Positions 1 through 7,354 are shown, counted from the stretch's first letter. The stretch is DNA of 9,792 bases from Planctomycetota bacterium (GCA_021160785.1 JAGHBX010000481.1:1-9792), one strand, 5' to 3'. Translations and numbers: made by a program. Notes: a model not told the origin generated them from the letters alone.

Positions 1-47
1 AAGATACTCCATGCCTGCCGAAAATACGGTTGATTCGAGATCGGCAT

Positions 48-74
48 TTAAGTCCGTCGCATCCGGGTCGATAA
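48..74 (+). promoter_or_regulatory. Sigma-28 (FliA)-like promoter of fliD
   Basis: The sequence TTAAGTCC, an 11-base spacer and GTCGATAA match the enterobacterial FliA consensus TAAAGTTT-N11-GCCGATAA at 5 of 8 and 7 of 8 positions, with exactly the right spacing. Transcription would start around base 82, leaving a leader of about 40 bases before the fliD ATG. fliD is a typical late, FliA-dependent gene, so position and role agree. The match is seen in the sequence; its activity is inferred. Confidence 0.55.
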
Positions 75-123
75 TGCGTAAAGAGGACTGTAAAAAGACA
101 GGATAAGGACCAGGAACGACAAC

Positions 124-2547
124 ATGGGCGAAATTAGGCTTCCAGGTTTAGCGACGGGCATTGACACTGCCGCGCTCATTAAGCAGTTGATGATAATCAA
201 CAGCCGAAGGCTTGCTACATATCAAGTGGAGAAGACCGGCTATGAAACACAAAACACTGCGCTGAGCGAGTTGCGCGCCAAAGTCGCGGCGGTGAAGTCG
301 GCAACAGGCACACTTTCCGATATCGATGATTTGGAAGTCTTTTCGGTAAGCTCCAGCGATAAAACCGCACTTACGCTCGCCGCAACGTCAGAGGCCAGTC
401 CGGGTTCCCATTCGATCCTGATAAATCAATTGGCGACAACCAACACATGGATTCAGGACACCTCCACTCTCGATTATACGACCGATTATGTAGGTGCGGG
501 CACGTTTATCTATTCCTATAACAATAAGGAAACAACAATAACAGCCGTTGCAGATGTTACCACGCTTGAAGATTTTGTCAACTTGATTAACCAGGATGAG
601 AACAACCCTGGTGTTTCCGCCAGTTTGCTTCTTCAGGATGGCAAATATCACCTGATGCTGAGCGGCCAGGAAACGGGAGAAGATTATCAAATAGCTGTCA
701 ATGCAAGTTCTACGGAAGTATTGAGAGCCGATTCGGCATTTACACTCGCCTCTGACAATACTCAAAATGCCGGGTTGACCACCAAAATAACAGAACTTGA
801 CGAGTTTACCGAAAATGCAGGGCTGCAGGGTGGTGCGCCACATGAGGAAATTCAGATAACCGGCACTGATCGCTACACCAATGCTATAACTCAGTTTGAT
901 CTCCCTGTTACCAGTAATACCACACTGGCGCATCTTCTCGATGCAATCGAAGACGCTTTCGGTGGAAATGTAAAGGCCACTCTCGAAGAAGGCAAAATCG
1001 TTGTAACAGATAAAGCCTCCGGAGCCAGCAGCCTGACCGTTAGTCTTGCTTATGATGCCGGCAGCGGCGACACGGCATTGACTGTGCCCACGATGACTGT
1101 TTACAAGGAGGGGGCGGCGACTTCGGAAAGCCTGACCTCTCTTGACTCATCAACTTTTATCCAGACTCAGGTGGCTCAGAACTCGGAGATCAAAGTGGAT
1201 GGCTATCCGGCAGCCGCGGCGGTTTCCGAAGAACAAACGCTGAGTGTCGCCGGCAATCCCAGTGGCGGCCATTACCATTTAACTTACAATGGGCAAACTA
1301 CCGGAGAAATTCTCCATACCGACGGCCAAGTGGCTATTCAAGCGGCGATTGATGCATTATCAAATATTGAGGCTGGTGATATAACAGTGTCCGCACAAGC
1401 TAATGGTATAGATGATGGTGATGTAACATTTACCTTCAGCGATACATTAGGTGATGTCAATATGATTTTAGCTGATGGCAGTGCACTTGTTGGTAGTCCC
1501 TCGGCAACTCTTTCTGTTGCGGAAACAACCCCAGGCGTCAATTCCTGGATTACCAGGAACGGCAACTGCATCGCCGACGCACTTACGGGGATAACCCTGA
1601 ATCTTCATGATATTAATGAGGTAGACAGTGGCGACAACCCGATCCCCATTGAAATAACGGTTGGCAGAAACACCGCAGCGGTCAGCCAAAAGATCAAGAG
1701 TCTGGTTAATGCTTATAATGAATTGATGACTGAACTGGAGAGCAAAACCGAATACAATACCGAAACCAAAAAGATAGGTATATTGAGCAATGATATTGCC
1801 GTTTCATTTATTAAAACTCAGTCCAGCGACCCGTTTATCGGGACAGTAGCCGGGTTTGTCGGCACCATAGATACTTATTTCCAGTCCATGGATATAGGCC
1901 TTACAATAGATTCCACCGGAATGATGGAATTCGACACGGATGAATTCAACGCGGCTATAAGCGACGATTATACAAATGTTCTCGAATTACTTGGCGCCAC
2001 CAAAAGCGGCAACAGCAGCAGTAATATCATCCAGTTTTATAGCGCCGATGAGACATACACAACCGCCGGCACGTATGATATTGAGGTGGATATAGACACC
2101 AACGCTATAACCGATGTTAGAATCAAACTGTCCACCGAGTCTTCATTCCGCGACAACAGCACCTGGTCCAATGACTTTGTAACAGGCATGGCCGTCTTCG
2201 ATGAAGGAAGCCCTGTATATCCCGAACACGGCCTTCAGTTTACTGTTGATTTGAACCAGGCTAACGGTACTTATACTGCAACTGTCAATGTCAAGCAGGG
2301 CATGGCCGGTGCCTTCGAGGAGTACCTTAACGAGATACTCGAGGCCGACGGCAGGCTTGACGTCAGCAAGGAGACTCTCGATGACAGGATAACGGCCATG
2401 GAGAGAAGGATTGAGAATGAGGAAGCCCGACTCACAAAGGTGGAAACAAGACTTATCAACAGGTATGCACGTCTTGAAAGAACTTTGACTATGATGCAGC
2501 AGCAGATGGGAGCGGTCAGCGCCGTCAGCCAGGCTACTTTCGGATGA
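124..2547 (+). CDS. fliD: Flagellar filament cap protein FliD (hook-associated protein 2) with an inserted domain
   Basis: FliD is exported and forms the cap at the filament tip under which flagellin subunits fold. The N-terminus (residues 1-65) has the FliD hallmark GLATGIDTAALIKQLM followed by a helical stretch. The C-terminus (about 730-807) is a heptad-rich coiled coil typical of the family, ending in a Met/Gln-rich helix. Residues about 138-192 resemble a flagellin IN-type repeat (TLEDFVNLIN, then GVSASLLL), and a related unit lies near 257-306. At 807 residues the protein is much longer than the roughly 450-650 usual for FliD. Much of the excess is a separate domain at about 366-470 (own entry). 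The ATG start is preceded by AGGA at a spacing of 8 bases. It is on the strand opposite to the export and stator genes, so it is a separate transcription unit. The family call is firm; the domain details are from inspection. Confidence 0.96.
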   Translation: MGEIRLPGLATGIDTAALIKQLMIINSRRLATYQVEKTGYETQNTALSELRAKVAAVKSATGTLSDIDDLEVFSVSSSDKTALTLAATSEASPGSHSILINQLATTNTWIQDTSTLDYTTDYVGAGTFIYSYNNKETTITAVADVTTLEDFVNLINQDENNPGVSASLLLQDGKYHLMLSGQETGEDYQIAVNASSTEVLRADSAFTLASDNTQNAGLTTKITELDEFTENAGLQGGAPHEEIQITGTDRYTNAITQFDLPVTSNTTLAHLLDAIEDAFGGNVKATLEEGKIVVTDKASGASSLTVSLAYDAGSGDTALTVPTMTVYKEGAATSESLTSLDSSTFIQTQVAQNSEIKVDGYPAAAAVSEEQTLSVAGNPSGGHYHLTYNGQTTGEILHTDGQVAIQAAIDALSNIEAGDITVSAQANGIDDGDVTFTFSDTLGDVNMILADGSALVGSPSATLSVAETTPGVNSWITRNGNCIADALTGITLNLHDINEVDSGDNPIPIEITVGRNTAAVSQKIKSLVNAYNELMTELESKTEYNTETKKIGILSNDIAVSFIKTQSSDPFIGTVAGFVGTIDTYFQSMDIGLTIDSTGMMEFDTDEFNAAISDDYTNVLELLGATKSGNSSSNIIQFYSADETYTTAGTYDIEVDIDTNAITDVRIKLSTESSFRDNSTWSNDFVTGMAVFDEGSPVYPEHGLQFTVDLNQANGTYTATVNVKQGMAGAFEEYLNEILEADGRLDVSKETLDDRITAMERRIENEEARLTKVETRLINRYARLERTLTMMQQQMGAVSAVSQATFG
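1219..1533 (+). other. Inserted beta-rich PTGG-type domain within FliD (residues about 366-470)
   Basis: This segment interrupts the conserved FliD passage that normally runs from AQNSEIKVDGYP straight to the strand beginning WITRNGN. Its pattern is QTLSVAGNPSGGHYHLTYNG, then QTT, then an AIQAAIDALSNI helix, then GDITVSA and DVTFTFSD. It resembles a repeat I recall from many large surface or phage-like proteins (consensus near tvtltGtPTGGtFtLtfnGqTT, then VqaALeaLpnIg, then VTV and yTVtFtG). Bases about 1345-1500 look more AT-rich than the flanking fliD sequence. I read it as a clean domain insertion into a surface loop, perhaps exposed on the outside of the cap. The family match is from memory and unverified. 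Confidence 0.6.
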
Positions 2548-2591
2548 TAGATATAGCACACCAATAACACCACTCCTGCTAAAAAAATTAA

Positions 2592-2645
2592 CACCTCCGC
2601 GATCGCCACGTACAGTTTCTCCGGTATGGTGTCGTCTGGCTGGAC
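2592..2645 (-). repeat. Partial copy of the flhB 3' end (FlhB tail remnant)
   Basis: These 54 bases match bases 3766-3819 inside flhB at 49 of 54 positions, in the same orientation, without gaps. Read on the minus strand they encode a version of FlhB residues 326-343: VQPDDTIPEKLYVAIAEV against VQPGDAIPQKLYAAIAEV. Four of the five base differences change the amino acid. The frame is closed by a TGA 4 codons upstream, and similarity stops after the EVL codons downstream, so this is a fragment and not a gene. Together with the flhB copy it brackets the ykgJ-like gene. Confidence 0.85.
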
Positions 2646-2689
2646 ACGGCTTTCATGTCATGATTTCGCTGATAATCAGGTTCGGCTCC

Positions 2690-2703
2690 CCCGGCGCGCC
2701 GGG
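2690..2703. repeat. Perfect 14-bp GC palindrome
   Basis: The sequence CCCGGCGCGCCGGG is self-complementary and stands out as a GC-only block in an otherwise mixed intergenic stretch. It lies 143 bases after the fliD stop. It is not followed by a run of T on the plus strand, so it is not a typical intrinsic terminator. Its function is unknown, and a chance origin is possible. Confidence 0.4.
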
Positions 2704-2766
2704 ATTTACCATGCGTTATATGTTTTCATGAGTATTCTTAGAAAGACTGTCTCGAAAAAAAAATTC

Positions 2767-2795
2767 TTGTCAGTACAAGGTGAATGTAGTAAAAT
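2767..2795 (+). promoter_or_regulatory. Sigma-70-type promoter upstream of the ykgJ-like gene
   Basis: TTGTCA (2767-2772) and TAAAAT (2790-2795) each match the housekeeping consensus at 5 of 6 positions and are separated by the optimal 17 bases. Transcription would begin near 2802, about 100 bases before the ATG at 2902. The gene therefore appears to have its own housekeeping promoter, unlike the flagellar genes around it. Confidence 0.55.
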
Positions 2796-2901
2796 TATTG
2801 ATATTGCAGAAGGAAATTATGCTTTCTAAATGTGTAAATGGGAAATCCCGCATTAATTGTGTTGCTGGGAATTTTACATTTTCGCGGAATGGACACAACT
2901 A

Positions 2902-3703
2902 ATGTTTGAAAGTTCACCTATAACGGTGTTGGAGGATCGCCAGGGGCGGACTAATCCGGGTGATAACGATGAAATTGTCAGCTTTAACCTTGATGTTCTT
3001 GGCAAACCGGTACACCTTCAAGTTGCGGTCAAAGATAAGCAGGCGAGGCTGGCCGATATTGTGCCTGCGGCAAGAGTGTTGTCATCCAGGATTGTCGAAG
3101 CCACGATGGAAAGGCTCCGGGACATTGGAATATCTGTTCCATGCCACAAAGGTTGTGCGGCTTGTTGGTTACTACTTGGTTTCCATTTCGGTTCCTGAAG
3201 CATTCCGTCTTGTGCAGGAAACTATAATGACGCCATTAGAACGGGGTGGAGACGCAGTGGACTCTTGCTGCAAAGTGGCTAAACGAATCAACAGGTATCT
3301 GGTGGAACGCATCGCTTTCAAGAAACGCACAAATACTGAAACGAACTCACAAGTGTTGACTTTTGAGTTAATTGGGGAGGAATTGGAAAAACTTTCAGAT
3401 TGGTATATTGAGCAGAGATCGCCTTGTCCTTTTCTGCGCAATAAGCTATGCACAATTTACGAACAAAGACCTGTTTCCTGCCGCGAGTTTTTGGTAGTAG
3501 GCGACACGATATGTCAGCTCGACAAGGCCGATGCCAAACAAAGAATGGAAACGCCCATCCGGCCTGTCCGCATGGTAGATGCTCTGCAACTCCTGGCCGG
3601 CAATCTCGATGGCGCCGCCTTAGAGTCTATACTGATATGGTTCAGGCTATTGACCGCGAATTCTATACACTCCTTCTTCAACTACTTCAAGAAAAGGCGA
3701 TGA
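2902..3703 (+). pseudogene. YkgJ-family cysteine-cluster (zinc/iron-chelating) protein, frameshifted
   Basis: YkgJ-family proteins are small and cytoplasmic, with a conserved set of cysteines thought to bind zinc or an iron-sulfur cluster; their role is poorly known. The first 88 codons read to CHKGCAAC and then leave frame. The other half of the family (SISVPEAFRLV, CPFLRNKLCTIYEQRPVSCR) continues in the next frame with no stop until 3703. Deleting one G of the GG at 3167-3168 restores CHKGCAACCYYLVSISV and one 266-residue protein with both cysteine clusters. The fault is thus either a very recent inactivating insertion or a sequence error. I chose ATG 2902 because translation further upstream is not family-like; its ribosome site is weak. 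The gene converges on flhB with a 23-base gap and is not part of the flagellar pathway. Confidence 0.85.
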
Positions 3704-3726
3704 TAGGATTATATCAGCCGCCCGTT

Positions 3727-4794
3727 TTACGCTTTTCTATGCCGCAGCCGATAGATCATAGCCAGCACCTCCGCGATTGCCGCGTACAGTTTCTGCGGTA
3801 TGGCGTCGCCTGGCTGGACGGTTGAATATATTGTCCTCGCCAACTGGGGCTTTCTTATGATCGGAACTCCGTAAGCATTGGCGATCTCTCTGATTTTTTC
3901 GGCCAAGTGATCTGCGCCTTTGGCTACCATGACGGGGGCTTCCATGGTTTTGGCGTCGTACCGCAGTGCGACCGCTACATGCGTCGGGTTCACAAGAACC
4001 ACATCGGCCTTTGGAACCTCCTGCAGCATACGCTTTCTGGCCATTTCCAACTGGATTCTTCTGACGCGGGACTTGACCTCGGGTGAACCGTCGGTGTCTT
4101 TGCGCTCCCGCTTTACCTCCTGCTTTGTCATCTTCAGATCCTGGGTGAATTTCCATTTCTGAAAGACAACATCGATAGCCGCTATAATCAGCAGCGCCGC
4201 GCAAACGCGCACCAGCATCCCCGATATCATTTTAGCGATCGCCACTATTATCTGCCCGGACCACGCCCATCGCATGGCGGCCAGTGCGTCGATTTGGCTC
4301 CGAAGATAGAACCAGACAATTATCGAAACAACGATAAGTTTTGCTATCGATACCGCCAGTTTTACCAGGGATTTGACATTGAACAGTTTTTCAAAACCTT
4401 TTACGGGGTTTATCGCACTGAATTTCAGGCTCAAGGACTGTGGTGAGAAATTCAGGCCGCTGACGGCAATACATGACAGCACGGATCCTGCACAAAGCGC
4501 CGCCAGAACTGGACACATGGCAAGCATTGAGCCGGTGATTTTACTGTTGACAAAACTCATGAAGGCCTTGCTGTCGGCGAAAACACCGATTTCGCCCGAC
4601 ATTCCCTGCTTCAATTGCAACGTAAACCATTGAAGCAAACCCGGTGCGGATAACGCCAATACCATTAAAAGCATTGCTATCGAGACAGCCGCCGGCAACT
4701 CCTGGCTCTGGGGAACCTGCCCTTTTTCTTTTGCCTTATTCAGCCGTCTCTGTGTTGGCTGTTCAGTCTTTTCAGCGGCCGGTTTGTCCGCCAT
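3727..4794 (-). CDS. flhB: Flagellar export switch protein FlhB
   Basis: FlhB sits in the inner membrane against the FliPQR gate. It switches export from rod/hook to filament substrates after cutting itself. The 355 residues match the family in length. The N-terminus (EKTEQPTQRRLNKAKEKGQV) is the conserved FlhB/SctU start, followed by four membrane segments (about 36-58, 88-112, 144-164, 185-210). The self-cleavage site NPTH is at residues 269-272 within VVLVNPTHVAVALRYD, so cleavage between N269 and P270 should be intact. The ATG start is preceded by AGGTG at a spacing of 6 bases. It is the last gene of fliO-P-Q-R-flhB, 72 bases after fliR. flhA, often the next gene, is absent here. Codons 326-343 are the source or partner of the 54-bp repeat at 2592. 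Confidence 0.97.
   Translation of the reverse strand: MADKPAAEKTEQPTQRRLNKAKEKGQVPQSQELPAAVSIAMLLMVLALSAPGLLQWFTLQLKQGMSGEIGVFADSKAFMSFVNSKITGSMLAMCPVLAALCAGSVLSCIAVSGLNFSPQSLSLKFSAINPVKGFEKLFNVKSLVKLAVSIAKLIVVSIIVWFYLRSQIDALAAMRWAWSGQIIVAIAKMISGMLVRVCAALLIIAAIDVVFQKWKFTQDLKMTKQEVKRERKDTDGSPEVKSRVRRIQLEMARKRMLQEVPKADVVLVNPTHVAVALRYDAKTMEAPVMVAKGADHLAEKIREIANAYGVPIIRKPQLARTIYSTVQPGDAIPQKLYAAIAEVLAMIYRLRHRKA
3766..3819 (-). repeat. flhB copy of the 54-bp direct repeat
   Basis: This is the in-gene member of the repeat pair with 2592-2645, at a distance of 1174 bases and in the same orientation. It encodes FlhB residues 326-343 near the C-terminus and is intact here, so flhB itself is not damaged. 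Confidence 0.85.
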
Positions 4795-4866
4795 AATCTA
4801 CACCTGGTTTCCGTTCGTCGTCGTGCTGTATTGCCCGTTGCAAAGCAGTCAATAATCGCCGCCCCC

Positions 4867-5619
4867 TCACAGAGGCAGCAGCTTGCCTATCAAATCGGAG
4901 AACTCGGCCACAAACTGATTGATAAACGGCAAAAATATCCCCATCATCAGTAAGCCTAAACCCACGCGCAACGGCATACTGATAAACAGAATATTCATAT
5001 CCGGCATTACACGTGCAAATACCGCCAGCACAACCAGCAACAGCAAAAACGCCGCCAACATCGGCGCAGCCAATCTCAGACATGCGATGAGCATTGTCGA
5101 ACCTGCTTTAACCGTTCCGCCGACCAGCAATGGTATAGTGGGAATACTGCCGGCGGGGAATGTTTCGTAGCTTCGCGACATAATCAACAGGAACAAATGA
5201 TGGCCGTTTGCACTCAGAAACAAAAGTATGAATATCAGTTCAATAATCACGCCAAGCGGCTGCACCCTCTCGCCCGTCAACGGGTCCAGGGTCTGGGCCA
5301 TCGCCAGGCCCATCTGTCTTTCAATAATCCGACCGCTAAGTTTGACCGCGGAAAAAATGAGTACAACTATCAAACCGAGAGCAAAGCCGTAAAGTGCTTC
5401 GGCGCTTATCAGCAGTATTGCTTCCAATGAGGAGGTTTGTTCGGAATGGACAGCGGAAGGAACCGCCGCCGAAAAAAAGACCGAAAGCAACAGGACAATC
5501 GCAACTTTGACTCTGACCGGAATGGTCTTCCAACTGAAGACGGGCGCCACCAGAAAAAATGCCGACATCCTTGTCAGCACCAGCACAAATCCGAGCAGCT
5601 TTGTTATCATCAACTCCAT
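4867..5619 (-). CDS. fliR: Flagellar export gate protein FliR
   Basis: FliR is one subunit of the FliP5-Q4-R1 export gate in the inner membrane. The 250-residue length is normal. The protein is almost entirely hydrophobic with about six membrane segments. Family features include RMSAFFLVAPVFSWKTIPVRVKVAI near the N-terminus (residues 17-41), the ALYGFALGL segment, and a C-terminal MPLRVGLGLLMMGIFLPF stretch. The ATG is 6 bases after the fliQ stop, so translation is probably coupled to fliQ. A second ATG three codons in lies too close to its upstream GGAG to be favoured. Order and spacing place it in the fliO operon. Confidence 0.95.
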   Translation of the reverse strand: MELMITKLLGFVLVLTRMSAFFLVAPVFSWKTIPVRVKVAIVLLLSVFFSAAVPSAVHSEQTSSLEAILLISAEALYGFALGLIVVLIFSAVKLSGRIIERQMGLAMAQTLDPLTGERVQPLGVIIELIFILLFLSANGHHLFLLIMSRSYETFPAGSIPTIPLLVGGTVKAGSTMLIACLRLAAPMLAAFLLLLVVLAVFARVMPDMNILFISMPLRVGLGLLMMGIFLPFINQFVAEFSDLIGKLLPL

Positions 5620-5625
5620 GAATGG

Positions 5626-5892
5626 CTACCCGATATTTTGAATATGGCCGAAAATGTCATTCGTAAACTTGAGCAGCACACTAAGCATCCAACTGCCGAA
5701 AAGCAGCGCGACAAACGCCACCGCCATAAGCTTGGGAACCACCGTCAAAGACATATCACGTATTGAGGTAACCGCTTGAAACAATGTAACCACCACACCT
5801 ACAATGACACACGTCAGCAGAATCGGCGCAGACACAAGCAAGGCCGTCTCAATCGCCTGCCTCCCCAGATAAATGACAAAATTGCCGTCCAT
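5626..5892 (-). CDS. fliQ: Flagellar export gate protein FliQ
   Basis: FliQ is the small helical-hairpin subunit of the FliPQR gate. The 88 residues match the family, with two membrane segments (about 14-38 and 53-74) and the conserved QA.T.I loop and PK motif seen as FQAVTSIRDMSLTVVPKL. Most relatives read QATTQINEQTLSFIPK here, so the loop is somewhat diverged (RDMSLTVV). The ATG is preceded by AGGGG at a spacing of 8 bases, a strong ribosome site. It lies 29 bases after the fliP stop. Confidence 0.95.
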   Translation of the reverse strand: MDGNFVIYLGRQAIETALLVSAPILLTCVIVGVVVTLFQAVTSIRDMSLTVVPKLMAVAFVALLFGSWMLSVLLKFTNDIFGHIQNIG

Positions 5893-5921
5893 TCGTACAG
5901 CCCCTGTAAAAATATGGTGTT

Positions 5922-6731
5922 CTATTTGAAGCCCAGACTAAGACTCCGGGCCAACAATCCCCATCCATCGACAAGAATAAATAATATCAGCTTAAAAGGC
6001 AGCGAAATCATTACAGGCGGCAGCATCATCATGCCGGCACTGAGCAGGACACTGGCAATAACAAGATCGACCACCAAAAACGGGATGAGCAGAAGACAGC
6101 CTATCTCGAACGCCGTCCGGAACTCACTGATGATAAACGCCGGAATTGCTATATGCAGACCAATATCCTCTGGGCCGGACGGGGGTTCTATTTTGGCCAT
6201 CTGCACAAAAAGAGCCAGATCGGATTCTCGGCACTGTCGAAGCATAAATCCCTTGATCGCCTCGCCCGCCGAAGTGGCGGCTGTTGCGAAATCAATTTCA
6301 TCGGCAAGGTAAGGCTGAATGCTCATTTCGTTAATCCGAGAAAATGTGGGCGCCATCGTATACACCGTCAGAAACAACGCCAGCCCTATAATAGCAATAG
6401 TCGGCGGTATGGTTTGCGTACCCAGGGCCCGGCGCACAAAAGACAGTACTATGACTATTCGTGTAAAAGATGTCATCATCACCAGAAGGCTCGGCAAAAT
6501 CGCCAGGCCGCTGAAGATGATCACAAGCTTAACAGGTGTCGACCAGTCTTTACCCTCAGCCCCCTGATCTGCGGCTGTTTTATCGACGACTGTCATCAAA
6601 TCGCCGATACTTGGAAGCGAGTTGCCTTTGGGCGGCGCCTCTGAACCGTCATTGTTTTGTCCGAAAGCAGGATCGGCTGTTGACAAAACAACAAGAGCCA
6701 GGAAGAGCATTCCAATAGTTCTGGCCGTCAT
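5922..6731 (-). CDS. fliP: Flagellar export gate protein FliP
   Basis: FliP forms the pentameric core of the flagellar export gate. It starts with a cleavable-looking signal peptide (residues about 1-24, ending PAFGQ), then a linker of about 40 residues, then the FliP core. Diagnostic segments are MMTSFTRIVIVLSFVRRALG (residues 85-104), the PPSGPEDI loop, AIPAFIISEFRTAFEIG, and SAGMMMLPPVMISLPFK near the C-terminus. I prefer the ATG at 6731, giving 269 residues, because GAGG lies 6 bases before it. A TTG at 6743 in the same frame overlaps the fliO stop and would add MRFL, but it lacks an equally good ribosome site. The fliO stop overlaps the preferred ribosome site, suggesting coupled translation. 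Confidence 0.96.
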   Translation of the reverse strand: MTARTIGMLFLALVVLSTADPAFGQNNDGSEAPPKGNSLPSIGDLMTVVDKTAADQGAEGKDWSTPVKLVIIFSGLAILPSLLVMMTSFTRIVIVLSFVRRALGTQTIPPTIAIIGLALFLTVYTMAPTFSRINEMSIQPYLADEIDFATAATSAGEAIKGFMLRQCRESDLALFVQMAKIEPPSGPEDIGLHIAIPAFIISEFRTAFEIGCLLLIPFLVVDLVIASVLLSAGMMMLPPVMISLPFKLILFILVDGWGLLARSLSLGFK

Positions 6732-6739
6732 TAAAAACC

Positions 6740-7213
6740 TCAATTATCTATTTGGTTTGCCGGCGAATCCACTTCAGACAACGCATCCGTTACATCCGCC
6801 AACCTGGTGATATTTTCATTTGTGCTGCCTATGAGAAGCTGCCGATTGCCGATTTTGAGCAAATGCACTGTTTTACGAGGTCCAAGGTGCACTGTTTCGA
6901 CGACTGCGACCCTTTTGCCGGAAAGTTGCGTGAATCGCGGCAGGAGCTTTCTCGACAGGTAAATCGCCGCTATACCCATGATAATGACCAGCAGAACCAT
7001 CAGCATCATCCTGAAGAACAACTCGCCTGCGCCGCCGCCATCATCCAAACCTGCGATACGATTCGGTTCGCTGCCGTACGCAAAATCGGAACCATCAAAC
7101 AGCGATCTTGTCCTTTCATCCGAACCGCCCTGGGCGGCGCATAGAGATGTTGCGCTGCTGCAAAATGTAACTGCCAGCAAGAGCACAACAATTCTTTTCC
7201 TGGATAATCCCAT
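6740..7213 (-). CDS. fliO: Flagellar export gate assembly protein FliO
   Basis: FliO is a membrane chaperone that helps FliP form the gate. The 157 residues comprise a signal peptide (about 1-27, ending SLCAAQ), an acidic and glycine-rich periplasmic stretch, one membrane helix (about 67-86), and a cytoplasmic domain. That domain carries the FliO-type motif VVETVHLGPRKTVHLLKIGN and LLIGSTNENI. FliO is poorly conserved across bacteria, but this motif and the position directly before fliP make the call secure. It is the first gene of the export operon, just downstream of a sigma-54 promoter. The ATG has no clear ribosome site. Confidence 0.93.
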   Translation of the reverse strand: MGLSRKRIVVLLLAVTFCSSATSLCAAQGGSDERTRSLFDGSDFAYGSEPNRIAGLDDGGGAGELFFRMMLMVLLVIIMGIAAIYLSRKLLPRFTQLSGKRVAVVETVHLGPRKTVHLLKIGNRQLLIGSTNENITRLADVTDALSEVDSPANQIDN

Positions 7214-7250
7214 GCTATAAAACCATTACGTATAACTATAATACTCAATT

Positions 7251-7264
7251 GCAAATAGCGTGCC
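7251..7264 (-). promoter_or_regulatory. Sigma-54 (RpoN) promoter of the fliOPQR-flhB operon
   Basis: On the minus strand the sequence is GGCACGCTATTTGC, matching the -24/-12 consensus (T)GGCAC-N5-TTGC at every core position with the correct spacing. Only the T before GG is C. The start of transcription would be near base 7239, about 26 bases before the fliO ATG. Sigma-54 control of mid-class flagellar genes is well known in several phyla. Because sigma-54 promoters need an activator bound upstream, the repeats at 7307-7354 are natural candidates. Confidence 0.8.
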
Positions 7265-7306
7265 GAAACATCAAAACGGCCTGTAACGTAGTATAACGGG
7301 CGGTTT

Positions 7307-7354
7307 TTGGACAGAGTTGGCGAAAGAATTGGACAAATGTCGAAAAATTGGACA
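7307..7354. repeat. Three direct TTGGACA repeats, candidate activator sites
   Basis: TTGGACA occurs at 7307-7313, 7329-7335 and 7348-7354 on the plus strand (TGTCCAA in the sense of transcription). The spacings of 22 and 19 bases are close to two helical turns. Copies two and three also share their flanks (CGAAAGAATTGGACAAA and CGAAAAATTGGACAAA). They lie roughly 70 to 115 bases upstream of the expected sigma-54 start, where enhancer-binding proteins commonly bind. The rest of the 7214-7405 gap shows no gene. Confidence 0.6.

Noticed and set aside
2..106. Open frame of 34 codons ending in TAA 17 bases before fliD, possibly the tail of an upstream gene.
   Set aside because: Too short to recognise, no family-like motif, and a good promoter match lies inside it. 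It stays possible but is not supported.
2271..2609. Minus-strand open frame of 112 codons running from the flhB-tail copy into fliD.
   Set aside because: Most of it is antisense to the conserved FliD coiled coil. Only the first codons carry the FlhB-like remnant.
2626..2829. 67-codon open frame on the plus strand after fliD.
   Set aside because: It crosses the flhB-tail repeat and the ykgJ promoter, has no ribosome site, and its composition is unlike a real protein.
2960..3160. Upstream part of the second-frame ykgJ open frame, taken as an alternative N-terminus.
   Set aside because: Its residues are not family-like before the frameshift point, whereas the first frame is. It is an artefact of the extra base.
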